A DNA stretch of 64,000 nucleotides from assembly GCA_011316305.1 (NCBI GenBank), contig SAUG01000069.1, positions 248,001 to 312,000 of the forward strand, read 5' to 3'. The notes beneath the pieces were generated by a model. That model did not search any database, was not told the DNA's origin, and was given only the letters and a program-made list of their open reading frames with translations. Within the stretch, counting starts at the first letter, position 1, and each line of letters starts with the position of its first letter. The DNA comes from Rusavskia elegans (taxonomy: Eukaryota > Ascomycota > Lecanoromycetes > Teloschistales > Teloschistaceae). Below, piece by piece: positions 34,035 through 46,121 of the stretch. The position numbers were made by a program, and so were the translations under genes.

Positions 34035-34877
34035 CTGTAGCAATGGAAGGAACCGTGTATAGCAGACCCTAGGTATCGATTGTATATTTCACCTGGTTGC
34101 ATCAGTAACCCCTGATTCCGTGCTCTCCTCTTTGATTTTCCATGCACTATCATGGCTTCAAGATGTAGGTCTATATATCGTTCCTATGTATTTCCTCCTG
34201 GAGTGGGCAACAGTATGTAGTCTCCTGGACCGGTTGCATCACATGCCGGCCAGCGGCAAGTCATCCTTGCCATCCTATGGAGATAAAAGGCTCAACAACG
34301 TGCTGATTGCAGCTAAGGACGCCCTACGTCCTGCAGACCCTTGGCATCTGTCCCCCACAAGCTAAACTCTAGGCTTATCGGGACTTTTTAGGTCATCCTT
34401 TCGTCCAAGATCGGCGGCTTCCATCCCACCTGTGGGCTGTGATTTGCTGTCGGAGCGACAAGGCGATTTCGTATCCAGCATATGCGAGGCATGTCGTGCT
34501 CTCGCCTATGCTCTCCTGAACCGTCCGCGCGGTACAGAGCAAGGGGGGCTTGTCTTGGCAATGGTATAATAGCATGCCCCTCAAACGTCATATACACATC
34601 CCACCATAAAAAAGAGCTCCCCGTCCCCAGATGAGCTCTCGCCTTCCCCCAGAAGAAAATTGGAATCAATTCAGCGACGCACATCAACACCCTAGGTAAG
34701 GAAGCTTTCACATGATCTTGCGCCTTGTCTATGGTCGCGACCGGCCATAGCCCTCACCGGGCGCTATGCACCTAGCACTCTCTTACCATCCCAGAAACTC
34801 GCACCCCCATTTTGGCTGATGGATCATGGCGTTAGAAAGCATTAGAGCTCGTGCAGTCGTGCAGCCCCTCAGAAAAA
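34035..34877. other. Intergenic spacer
   Basis: About 840 bases without a frame, RNA or repeat that I can support. It should hold the promoter of the DUF3602 gene. Confidence 0.5.
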
Positions 34878-35481
34878 ATGTCGGAAGGAGTCTCACACGG
34901 TCGTGGTGGTAAGTATTCTCCTTTTAGCAATGAACTATGGTGTCGCAAGCATGTATTGACTGACAAATGTCCCCAGGTGCCGGGAACATCAGGCCGGATG
35001 ACGAGCCGTAAGCTGCATCGAATTCAGAACTCCAGCACGTGTCAAGCCGCCGATGTGGCATCGGCATCTGTATTGTTGATTGAAGAATGACATTAATGGC
35101 CCTGCTTGTCTAGCTACGTTGATGGATCTATCGTTCGCGAGGGTCCCTTGGGCGATCAGGGCGATGGACCTTATTCCGCCGGGGTATGTCTTGCGATCGC
35201 TACCTCCAATTGCCAAAGCGTGCATACTAACTTCTGAGTAGCGCGGTGGTGCCGGCAACATTGAGTCTCCACATGTCAAACCAACCAACGTTGTCAACCA
35301 GAAAGGCGATGCGGATGTAGTACCAGAGACTGCCTTACGCGAGCCAGGTGCAGGGTATGACACTTACCACACTGGCCGAGGCGGCGCTGCCAACGTTCAC
35401 AAGGAGCACGAAGAGAGTGGGGAGCACAAGGAAGGTCTGGTGGATAAGATCAAGCACAAGATTGGTGGTAAGAAAGAGTAA
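34878..35481 (+). CDS. DUF3602 protein with three GRGGAGN repeats
   Basis: Small fungal protein of about 123 residues in four exons. The repeats HGRGGAGNI, AGRGGAGNI and TGRGGAANV define the DUF3602 family; the spacers are acidic and Pro/Gly-rich, and the C-terminus is basic (DKIKHKIGGKKE). Junctions: HGRGG/AGNI with GTAAGT, DDEP/YVDG with GTAAGC, PYSAG/RGGAGN with GTATGT. Two of the introns cut inside the repeat motif. No signal peptide or membrane helix. The family is common in filamentous ascomycetes and its function is unknown; Arg/Gly content makes RNA or membrane-surface binding conceivable but unproven. Confidence 0.88.
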
Positions 35482-35941
35482 GGATTGGCTGGTGCTGCTC
35501 GACGATATTGGACGGGAAGGATGATACCATGGAGCGAGATTCAAGCGGTGGAGGATGTTGATGTTGAATTTTGCTCAGAACCGGATACTTATTGAAACTG
35601 TTTTCTAAAGCGCCAAGTCCGCTATGTGTGAGCATCGGATGTCGACCGTCAGTAGTTTCCCTTCTCTCATGACCATTTGCCATGTTACTCCCTCTTACTT
35701 GACAGTCATTGCTTGACTCGATAAGACCTCCGATTCAGACCGGCATGCGGTGATCCTGCCCTGTGCATATGCTCCGCTCAATATAGCTAGGGCGCCTTGT
35801 GTGACATACATCTTTGACGTGCATCAGGGCGGGCGAGCAAGGTGAATGGACTCCGCTCTCGGCTGACTATGCAGTACGTCGCCCGTTGGGCTTACCGAAC
35901 ATCCATTGGTGTAGCATCTTCGGTAGAATGTCATCGAACTT
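35482..35941. other. Intergenic between convergent genes
   Basis: About 460 bases of 3' flanks. Nothing else seen. Confidence 0.5.
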
Positions 35942-36698
35942 TTATCCTTCCTTAACACTGACAGCCATGACCAGGACGAAAAGTGTGATCAAGGTCTGGA
36001 CACGACCCTCAGCAATGCTCGTCATACATGGATATAGGAGCGTAACACACCACTAGTACAGTCGCCACGGTAGCAAAAACTTCCCACCCTCCACAGAGGA
36101 TCTTCCCACGGAGCATGGCATTCTGCTGCCGCCAGAAGCGGTAGGCTCCCAGCAAGTTGGTGAAGATGGCAGCACCTGTACAGATGCAGGATAGAGGGAT
36201 GCCGAGAACGAAGAAACCGAAGATGGGATCGTGACCCTCGGAATGTTGCAGTCGGAAAAGCTGGGCGATGAAGACACCGAGGAAGGCCAGTGCGAGGGAG
36301 GTCCTGAGATATCCTAGATAGGTACGCTCGAGAGCTTTCACATACCATCAGCCATGGTGAAACGAATAACAGCATCTGCGAGACACTGACGTACCGAAAT
36401 GGTCTCGACAGGCCTTATGAGGAACGGTAGCAACAACATGACGTGCCCAGAAGGTCTTGATGGTAGATGGGCTTCCTGATGTGGTGCTTCGGCTACGGGC
36501 AGTCGGCGCAGCTGATCCATCGACCACGACTCTTTCATCGCTACTTGTGCCATGGTAGTCGTGTAATTCGGTGGCTTCCCGCTCATCCTGCTCGGTGTCA
36601 CTGTTCAGTTGAGCATCGGACGTGGAGCTGCCGACGCTCTGTGCATGATCGGCCGTATGCGTCATTGTTTGATTGGGTTTGCAGCCCTCCGGAGACAT
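35942..36698 (-). CDS. DUF202-family three-helix membrane protein
   Basis: Small integral membrane protein. Exons 36698-36395, 36334-36051 and 35995-35942 close exactly to 213 residues. The first 90 residues are polar (Ser/Thr/Asp). The DUF202 signature RDHFALERTYLGYLRTSLAL crosses intron 1, and three hydrophobic helices follow: the signature helix to VFIAQLF, IFGFFVLGIPLSCICTGAA and TVATVLVTLITLFVLVMAVS. The short last exon is inferred: reading through intron 2 gives an abrupt CYAPISMYDEHC end without a third helix, whereas splicing at GTGTGT to the CCAG acceptor restores it. An alternative start is Met12 (36665), which has the better ATG context. Function in fungi is unknown; the same module occurs in vacuolar VTC proteins. 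Confidence 0.82.
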
Positions 36699-37461
36699 TG
36701 GCCAATGAAATCGAAGGTGGCTGCCAAGGAGGAACGTCTTGTCCAGCTTTCCACTCTTGAAACTCTACAACCACCACCCGTCCGTATATAAGCCTCGAAT
36801 ATACACAGCGGAGTATGTGGACCAGCCGAGCTCATAATATGAAGATATGAAGGCAAATGACTCATCGCCTGCTGACCCGATTTCGATGCCTTCAGCTCGC
36901 CATTTTTCAGCAGGATGCATGGGCATGATAGGCTATAACCAATGACTTCTTGAGCATTGGAGGGGCTGTATGTGACTTGTGCGCCATGTTTCCAAACGGT
37001 GGATGTACTCTCTATATCTCTTATCTCGGGTCCCTTGACCGCATGGCTGTACCTGTATACGACGTCCCTTGCTTCCGTTGAAACATTCTACATTTGAATA
37101 TGCACGTTTTATTGATCACCAGGCCATGCCCTTGACAATAGGGGTTACGATTCGGCGGAAAAGCTCCTTGGGGCCAGGAAGTGAAACACACACGCAGGTA
37201 CCCGTCATCAAGAATGTGTGGCGTGTCTTAATCTTCGATGTGACAGACTGCCTGCGTGCTGCGACTAGCCCGCACCTCGATACTGCCACTCCTTGCCGAT
37301 TTGCTGCCGTCTGATACTCCGAGCCCGGCGACGACCAGGAGATATACGGCCATGTCGGCCCAAGTTCATACATGACCTTTCTAATGTCAACACATTCGTA
37401 GGCACGCCCAGACATTTCACATCCTTACTTTCTGAACGCTCGTTTCTGTGTCTTTCAACCA
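36699..37461. promoter_or_regulatory. Divergent upstream region, DUF202 protein / tyrosinase
   Basis: About 760 bases between outward-facing genes. I see no gene or repeat. It should contain both promoters. Confidence 0.4.
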
Positions 37462-39637
37462 ATGGCTGTTCTCCGACTGACCTGCAGCCTCGTCATAGCG
37501 GTCTTGGCTGGTCTCGGGAATGCGTTTGCAATTAGAGGCATCCAAGCTGGTGTCAATGCATATACCGGTGAACGCCCCCTTAGGCAGGAATTCTCGATTT
37601 TCAAGAACTCGGGTCCAGCATTCGATCTTTATATACAAGCCCTCCTCAGATCTCAGCAAGCTGATCAGAGGCAACTTGTATCCTATTACGAAGTAGCGGG
37701 TAAGTAGCACTGCTCCCTCCGCGCGAAGTCTTAGCATCGCTGATCCGTCAAGGCATTCATGGCGTCCCTTTTCGCGCTTGGGATGGAGTCACAGGCAAAA
37801 ATAGGGCTGCTTACTGTCCTCACGGCAGCGTCTTGTTTCCAACTTGGCATAGACCGTATATGGCGTTATATGAGGTTGGACAATCAGCTGCCACCATTGG
37901 GACTTCCGTTACTGACGCGGTATAGCAAGTAATCTGGCTCAACGCCCAATGGATCGCCGCAAGATATTCAGCATCACAGCGGGCTCAATACCGAGCAGCA
38001 GCACGCACGCTTCGGATCCCCTACTGGGACTGGTCCATGAATCCAACCATGCCCCCTGAAGTCTCCCAACCAACGATCTATATCAAAGCACCCAATGGAA
38101 CTATCAGCGTACCCAATCCGTTATTCAGTTACACGTTTCATCCGCTGCCTTCAGTTGAGGATTTCCCACCGATTGGAAGCCCGGTACGTCGAACCAATGT
38201 CTTGCCACAACACCTTGGTAATTAGACTTGCCGCTGACGGGATTCATTGTTCAGCCCAATGGTCCTAAAGTGTGGTTCTTTCAGAGCACCGTTCGATATC
38301 CGGATAGTAACAATCAAAGCCAGCCAGATCTCATCAACAGACAGCTGCAGGCTAATGGCGCGGCGTACGTTGGGTTCTGGCAATACGGTACATCCGATGC
38401 TAATTTCTCCAGACTCCATAGTATGACCTATACCTTGCTCACCCAGTCACCAGATTACGGACCGTTTTCCAACACACGTTACAACGATGGAAGGGGCGTT
38501 GGCCGATATAACAATATCGAGAACATTCACAACGGTATTCATATGCTGGTAGGCAACGGTGGACACATGAGCAACATCCCATATTCCAGCTTTGATCCGA
38601 TATTTTGGCTTCATCACGCGTAAGACTCACGGCTTCACTTCAATCGATCGCTCTTGACCCTAACGTTCTACAGCAATACTGATCGGCTATTCGCTCTTTG
38701 GCAAGCTGTGTATCCCGAATCGAATTTCACGACGTCTCAAGTGAGTGCGTTCGGTACATTGACGATCGATGCTGGGCAGACAGAAGACATCAATACGCGT
38801 CAGTTGCCCATTCTGGCATTCGATGAAGCTAGTATGGAATTGCTGATGTTTCTAGCCTTGAGCCCCTTTCATTCGGATGACTCTGGTACTCTATGGACGT
38901 CGGCTGCAGCCTGGTCGACGAAGGAATTCGGATATTCATATCCTGAAATCAACGATTGGGCTGTCAACAGTAGTCAGCTGTCTTCAAACGTCAAAACGCG
39001 TCTTAACGCCTTATACAATCCCACTAGAGCGACTTCCAAGCGTTCAGTCTCCGCGGATGCCTCGAACAGTATGGAATCGTCGCCCAACGCGATGGATATC
39101 CAATGGCTCGCCAACATCAGGATTAGCAAGTTAGTATAGCTTTGTGTCTATGATGGGATTTGACTGACCACAGTAAAATATAGGTCAGACATCCCTTCGC
39201 CCTTTTTCGTCCATCTCTATCTAGGCCAAGCACCTGCTGATCCCAGCACCTGGTCTTTCGCCCCGAATCTGATTGCTTCCCACTCCGTCATTGATACCAG
39301 CATGCTCAACTCAGCGAACAGTATGGACATCCCCACCATGCTCTACGGGCAAATCCCATTGAACCCCGCACTCCTCGCAGCAGGCAATTCGGATCTATCA
39401 TCGAGCAAGATGGTGCCACTGTTGAAGTCTCAGCTCAGCTGGCGCTTGCAAAGCACCGACGACGTTCCTCTCGATATTACAAAGGTGCCAAGCCTCAAGG
39501 TACACGTCGTAGGTCAGGAAGTGAAACCGAGAGTACTGGAAGATGAGTTCCCCGAGTATGGAAACGCGCAGGTGTATAGGGAGGTGACGAATGGTAAAGT
39601 TGGTGGATTGCAAGACGGGGATGATGACGTGGAATGA
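37462..39637 (+). CDS. Secreted tyrosinase (type 3 copper phenol oxidase)
   Basis: Oxidises monophenols and diphenols to quinones, the first steps toward melanin. Exons 37462-37699, 37753-37874, 37926-38183, 38255-38619, 38674-39129 and 39184-39637 close exactly to 630 residues. A signal peptide is visible (LRLTCSLVIAVLAGLGNAFA). The CuA site has IHGVPF, YCPHGS and TWHRPYMALYE; the CuB site has IHNGIHMLVGN, GGHMS and FDPIFWLHHANTDRLFALW. The C-terminal part with PSPFFVHLYLG is the usual shielding domain of fungal tyrosinases. The exon-4 acceptor at 38254 is used because the nearer one leads to a stop. No other pigment gene lies beside it. Confidence 0.95.
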
Positions 39638-40275
39638 TCTGGGGGCGATGAGTGCAGAGAACGCTGCTGCAGTCTCGACCTCATGAAGGGGTAGAATGTA
39701 ACACCATTGTATCCAAGACGAGTATCGCACTCTCATTCGCATCAACTTCGTTGCTAGCTTTTCCCTTGCGCTGTTTGAATAGGGCAAAGCGAACAAACTT
39801 GACAAGGAAAAAACATAATCAATCAATATAGTATTGACTCTTGCTCGGCCCGTGTACACCTTTAGTATCGCATAATATAGCATGAGACATTAAGGAATTC
39901 TAGACCCTACCCCCTTGACCCCCCTTTCCTGATTTAAGCTTTCGGGAGCGGCGTGCCGATCTTTTGTTATCGTCCTGTCCGTGCTAGTATTCTCCGCATA
40001 GTACCCCAACCTTCGCCATAACATCACAGTGGTAGTGGTACATACAAGTCTTGGATGTATCACAGAGCCACTGTATTACAGTCCCCAGGTGCTCACTCTC
40101 AAGATTCACAGGCAAGATGGGGAAAGAACCTCTCATTGCAGTAAAAAGGCCGTGATATTTACAAATATCAGACGACGATAGAATCGCCGACGCTTGGTAC
40201 TTGTTGCCAACCCATTTTTCGCGCTTGAGTCGCGAGCAGTCAATCTTGATATCCAACAGCGGTAAAACACTAGAC
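39638..40275. other. Intergenic spacer
   Basis: About 640 bases: tyrosinase 3' flank and histidine-kinase promoter. The histidine-kinase frame is open 25 codons further upstream (to an ATG at 40201). Nothing else seen. Confidence 0.5.
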
Positions 40276-43200
40276 ATGACGAGCTCTTCACGGTCAACGA
40301 GCAATGTACGAAAGAAGCTATTCACACGCTCGACAGAGGACTACCCGACCCTGAAAAAGTCACTATCCGCTTCGCTTCGCCATGGTCCCCAGCCATCCGC
40401 AAAAGATGACGTTTCACCCAGCACTGTGCAGGACGGACGTCGAACACCAGCCCCCATCATGGGGAGTCCGCCCCTCTTGGTGAACATTCCTAAAATCCCT
40501 GGAGCAGCCGAGGCAGCCCTGGCAGCTCTTCAGTATCTTCCAACGCCGTTGCTAGTCTTATCGACATGGAAGACCGTTGTGCTAGCCAACGAAGCCATGG
40601 GAAGACTACTAGGCCTCGATGTGAAACAGCAAGAACAATCATCAAAGGACGAGGAGCAAGACCAGGTACCCATCAGCGATATTCTACGAGGCCAGTCTTT
40701 GTCTCAAATCGGGGTAGACATGCTGCAGGACGGGCAAAGGATATGGGTCAGCTGGGACAAATTCCTCGATACCTTGGCCGATGAAATGGACCTTGATGAG
40801 CCTGGAGAAGGTGCTCAAGCACAAGAGACGGGAGCCAATGGCCACAGCAGAGCTCAGAGCAAAGGGGATACCGATACTGGAGGAGTAAATACCGGCGTCA
40901 TGAAGAGTCAACCTTCTAGCAAAGTCAGGAGTCGAGCGTTGGTGCACGATGCGGTTGTCAATGTCGTACTATCATCCCAGTATATTGCAGACGGGAATGT
41001 CAGGACGTCGAAATCGCAAAATTCGCCACACAGTGATGGTCAGATCCGAGCGAAGATGATAATCTCCATCTGGACGCTTGAGAGTCAAAGATACTTTACT
41101 CTGACCTTTACTCACGCATCGAATTCTCCAACCATCCGATCCCATTCACGGACAATTTCCAAAGCTTCGACACACGGAAGGCTCTCACCGTCCGCACAAT
41201 CTCTACCTCCTTCCCCGAGCACCCCTGGCACCTGTCCCAATTGTGGCTCTACGGCATCGTCCGCTCTTGCTTCGCCAGTTGGAGCGAGCCTCTCAATCGC
41301 TCCTTTCCCGCCACCAAGTGCGCCGGAAAAGTCCGATCTTACGAATTCGCCCGCTGTGCTCAAGAAGATATCGCGTATGAAGGATGCTATCATGAACGTC
41401 GTCGATATCCCTGTTTTCGCATTATGGAAGGACGAAAGCCTGGCTTTTCCCAACAACGCAGCCAAACGGCTCATGCACCAGGATGCGGATCCCACAACCG
41501 ACAGTGCCTACGATGTTCTCTCCCGCTTTCGCATATATACTGAGGATTTCAAACGCGAACTTACACCAGAAGAATATCCTATAGTCCGGCTTTGCAGGAC
41601 CCAGAAGCCATTCACTAAATGGAAGGTTGGTATCGTAGACGGTAACGGAAGGCACCTCAACTTCGATGTTAGTGGTGAGGGTATCCATGACGAGAAGACG
41701 GGGGAGTTTTTGGCTGGCATTATAGTGTTCAAGGATGTAACCGAATATACCGACCTCATTAAATCGCAAAGTCGTGAGAATGATGAGCAATTCGAGCTTA
41801 TCTGCGACACAATGCCTCAATTACTCTGGACGACGAATTCAAAAGGACATCACGACTGGTTCTCACGCCGGTGGTACGAATACACAGGGTTGAGCGTGGA
41901 AGAGTCGTCTGGCGATGGCTGGGCACTCGCCTTCCATCCAGAAGACGTTCCTGAGGCAGAGCGGCGCTTCAAGCATTCTCTTGCTACAGGAGACCAGTAT
42001 ACAACCGAATACCGATGTAGAAGACATAACGGCGAGTGGCGCTGGATGCTTGGTCGCGCCCTGCCCTTGAGGGACCACAGGACTAATACTATTGTTAAGT
42101 GGTTTGGAACGTGTACAGACATCCACGAGCAAGTCCAAGCGAGGCATGAAGCCAAGAGGATGCGGCAGCAACTGCTCAACGTCATCAAGCACGCCAAAAC
42201 TACAGTATGGGCTGTTGACCGGGACCGAAACCTGACTTTTCTGCAGGGCACATTGATGTGGGATGAGGACGAAGAAGATGTCAGTGAAGAATCCATGGGC
42301 AAGAACGTATATGATGTCTTCGGCCAGCACAAGGGGAAAGTTGACCTACCACTCTGGAAGCCACCCATGGAAGAGATCTTAAACGGCCGGTCATCTGAGA
42401 AGGTTTCAGAGCACCACATTGATGGGAATGGACGCTGGTTCCGTACACGCTTCATACCGATCTTTGGAAAAAAGGCAAATGATGAGCCCAGTGTCGGGCA
42501 AGAGTCTGAGACTATCGACGAGAGTCATGTAGAAGGGCTCATCGGTGTCAGTATGGACGTGACGGAAGTAAAGGAGCACGAGGCAAAGATGCAGGAGCAG
42601 GAAAAAGAGAATTTGAGGCTTCTCGCAGCCGAGACAGCTGCCAAAGAAGCTAGCAGACTCAAAAGCCAATTCCTTGCCAACATGTCCCACGAGATCCGAA
42701 CTCCTATCGCAGGGGTAATTGGTATGTCAGAACTCTTACTGGACACCGGCCTCGACAATGAGCAAAGAGACTGCGTTGAAAACATACAGCGGTCTGGCAA
42801 CGGTCTCTTGACCGTCATCAATGACATTCTTGACCTGTCGAAGGTTGAATCTGGAAGACTCGATATTGAGGAGGTTCAATTCAGCTTGTCTGTTGTCGTG
42901 AGCGACGTCAGTAAAATGCTATCTTTTGCAGCCGAGCGCAAGAATTTGAGATTCGAAAGCGATGTCAGTATCGACAACGGTCAGGTTGTTATGGGCGACC
43001 CTGGTCGAGTACGGCAGATCCTTACCAACCTCCTTACCAATAGCATCAAGTTCACCTCGGAAGGCTCTGTAAAGCTGGCTGTGGTGGTTCAGAAAGAGAC
43101 GGCGGAAACAATCGAAGTTCTCTTTACAGTCGAGGACACGGGCATCGGTATAGAAGAGGCGGTCCGCAAACGCCTTTTCAAGCCATTTAGTCAAGCGGAT

Positions 43201-44801
43201 TCGAGCACTGCTCGCAGGTTTGGTGGAACAGGATTAGGACTGACCATTTGCAAAAACGTGAGGCCTCTCTCCAAGTCTTGTCCATCGAGCTAACGGTGAA
43301 TGCTTAGTTGGTCGAGCTCATGCACGGCGAGATTTCTCTCGAGTCGACACTCGATAGTGGAACCCGAGCAACCTTCTCCATCCCTTTCAATAAGTCGCAG
43401 TTTCCCAGCGGTGCACCCTTGGTCGACATTGGAGCCTTGCCCGTGCACCTCCAGTCTGAGCTGTCCGTGTCTGGCTGTGCATCAGATGACCGCTCAATGA
43501 AGAGTGTGCCGCAAAGTCCCCTGGAAGGAAATCTTCTTCCTCAGACCGGTCGCCTCCATCTTTCTGGCTCACAGGGTTCGCAGACTCCGCCACAAGGAGC
43601 AGAACTGGAGAAGGAAGATCTACAGAAGATAGATCGGAAGAACACCCACATCCTGGTGGTTGAAGACAAGTATGTCGGATGGCTTCCGCTCCCCTTGATC
43701 CGTGTTAACATTTTGCCCAGCAACATCAACCAGCAGATTGCGTTGAAGACGATCAAAAAGTTCGGCTTTTCTGTCAACGCGGTTTGGAATGGCCAAGAAG
43801 CCTTGGATTACCTATTGCAGGAACCGTCGCCTACACACCCAAGACCCGATATAATCTTAATGGATGTCCAGATGCCTATACTGGATGGTTACCGCGCCAC
43901 TCACGTAATCCGTCACCACAACCCCTACAACACCATACCAGGACTTCGTACTACTCCTATCGTCGCAATGACGGCGTCTGCCATCCAAGGAGACAAGGAG
44001 AAGTGCCAGAAAGCCGGCATGGACGACTACCTCGCCAAACCTGTCAAAGGGAAAACCCTCGAGACCATGCTACTCAAGTGGGCCGCAGAGAGCAAGCGGA
44101 TGGCTCGTCTCGCCCAAATCTACCCGTCCATCGATCAAAACATCCACGAACATGATGAAAATTGCCGTGCTGATGTCTCGGATCCCTCCTTTGATAGTCT
44201 CAACGCAGCAACGACACCATCGTCCGACCACGACAATAACAACAAGGCCACCCGCGACCTCGAATCGTCCAGCGCTCTTTCGCGCATCGAAAGCGAAGGC
44301 GATCAGGGTCTCAAGCGCGCCGAGGCGGAAGAAAAAGCCCGCTCCCTCCGCGACGACAAACTAATGGCCGCGTCCAGCAGCAGCAACCATCCCAACGACA
44401 TGCAAAACTCCACCCTCCATCAAGCCCACACCTCGGCCTCGCGCGCCCCGCCCGCTGCGGCGTTGACGGAGGCGAACATCTCGCAACTCGACCGGGCACA
44501 CGACCAAGCCGGTTTCTCACCACCCTTGCATATACCAACACTCTTAGCCCCGAATGGAGGGGGCGGGCACCACAGGGGTCAGTCGAGCGGGGATCATTCG
44601 AGCCTAGCGGTTGGACGGGACAGCGACAGCGAAACGGCGAGTACGGTGGGGAGTTTAAAGAATCTGCCGCTGGGAAACGGGGATGGAAGTGGAGGAGGGA
44701 TCAGAGGATGGGCGAGGCGAAGAGGGTTGTACAGGAACGACAGCGATCGGAGTCAGGTCACCGTGACGCAAGGTAATGTGGGGAAATCCGGGGGCGACTG
44801 A
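40276..44801 (+). CDS. PAS-containing cytosolic hybrid histidine kinase
   Basis: Two-component sensor expected to feed the Ypd1-type phosphorelay. Exons 40276-43257, 43308-43669 and 43721-44801 close exactly to 1474 residues. No membrane helix is visible. Order: a PAS-like segment near 85-130 (LPTPLLVLSTWKTVVLANE), a Ser-rich linker with a CPNCGS pair, further PAS domains (VDIPVFALWKDESLAF; LLWTTNSKGHHDWFSRRWYEYTG; a third to about 760), the HisKA box NMSHEIRTPIAG near 800 with the phospho-His, HATPase motifs (LTNLLTNSIKFT, EDTGIGI, FGGTGLGL), and a receiver with ILVVEDNN, the phospho-Asp in IILMDVQMPILDG near 1160, MTAS and the Lys of YLAKPVKG. A 230-residue disordered tail follows. The family group of fungal hybrid kinases is not assigned here. 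Translation might start at 40201. Confidence 0.94.
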
Positions 44802-45480
44802 GTAGGTAAAGAGGAGGATTGGATTTTGAATTGTGGTTTGGAATGCCCAACTGCGATACGGATACGACTTGTCTATATGATTCGGGTGAGGTTATCTGTT
44901 CTGGTCATTTCGCTGGGCGTTCTGTCGGAGACACTAAGCATTGGGTCTGGAGTAAGTAACTGGGGATTGGGTGGCAAGCATCGAATGCATAGTAAAAAGA
45001 GATTCATTGGTTCCTAAAGGTTTATGGTATACAATGGAGAAACTCCAACTCCGAAACTCCTTCCAGAAAACTCCGGAACTCCACCAGCATTCATGGCTTT
45101 TTCTTGGAAAAAGGCCTCGAAAGGGTTTAGAGTATGTAGGGTGAGTTGCGAAGTTGGACCTTGGGACCTTACCCTTATAACAGAGCTCTCTCTTGTGGGT
45201 TTGTAGATGGGATGGTTCGTTTTTCCGTGTCTGTGATTTGGCTATAATTCTTATCGAACGGGTTTGGGATACAATGCATACTCGATGCAACGTGGTTCGG
45301 TTAGTAATTGAATTGGGGTACCAAAGGTATATACACAACCGTGGGTTCTGTTCCATTGAATATATAAAATGTAAGAACTGGTGTTGTGGTAAGGTAGATT
45401 CCTATTTGGTTCATTTATTTAGTTGTTTTGTAGAAGGATTGGTTGCTTGTGTAACTTGTTGTCAGTTTCTTTCTCTCGTC

Positions 45481-45512
45481 TTCCTCTTCCTCTTCCTCTT
45501 CCTTTTCCTCTT
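45481..45512. repeat. (TTCCTC)n-type microsatellite
   Basis: Pyrimidine tract made of TTCCTC units, continuing into a broader CT/CCA-rich region to about 45610. Confidence 0.75.
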
Positions 45513-45623
45513 CCACCAGAACAACCACAACCACAAAACCCAACCACAAACCCCCTTCCTTCTCACACTCACCCCCTCACCCTCACTCCTCCTCCCTCCC
45601 TTATTCCCCCAAGCAGGCGAAGC

Positions 45624-45866
45624 TTCTATAGCAATAGCAGCCAATATACCGGCGCCGAGCCAAGGACTTCTGATGGCTTGGCGAAGCGGTTGGTATGGTA
45701 TGGTATGCGGGTATACCATACCGTCAAGTACGGACTACAGGGGCAGGCGATGATGACCGTGAGCAAAATGCTGCTCGCCTTATACCTGCTGAATCCAGCC
45801 GCTTCGCCAGTCCATCAGATTAGTTTTTGGCTCTGCGCCGGTATGCTGGCTGCCATGGCTATGGAG
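45624..45866. repeat. Long imperfect inverted repeat (arms about 70 bases)
   Basis: The left arm 45624-45693 matches the reverse complement of the right arm 45795-45866 at roughly four of five positions by eye, with shared blocks such as TCTGATGG, TGGCGAAGCGG and ATACCGGCGC. The central 100 bases are not symmetric as a whole but hold a smaller hairpin (GGTATGGTAT at 45697-45706 against ATACCATACC at 45713-45722). Both arms are preceded, on their outer sides, by C-rich sequence. It could be a MITE-like relic or an inverted duplication; no target-site duplication was identified. Confidence 0.75.
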
Positions 45867-46121
45867 GATTGATATTGGTGGTTAGTGGGGTGGAGGTGGA
45901 CGGGGAGGATGATTGTGAGTTTGGGTTACGATGAGGGTGGTGAGCTTGGTGGACAGCTTTGAAATTCATTGGGATACTGCATTTGTTTACGGTCGTGGAG
46001 GAGATTTTGAAATAGGGTTTTGGGAGTCCGGGATTCGATGTCATCGGTAAGCCGCACCGGCTTCAATTTTCCCCCAACCAAAAAACAAATATACTCTTCT
46101 GACCAGATCGAACTCCCCTCG

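Larger units (their letters stand above)
44802..46121. other. Intergenic between convergent genes, with a long inverted repeat
   Basis: About 1.3 kb. It contains a CT-rich microsatellite and a long imperfect inverted repeat, listed separately. The long plus-strand frame 45193-45753 runs through this low-complexity sequence and is not called. Confidence 0.55.

Noticed and set aside
45193..45753. 186-codon plus-strand frame
   Set aside because: Runs through the CT microsatellite and inverted repeat; translation is low complexity.
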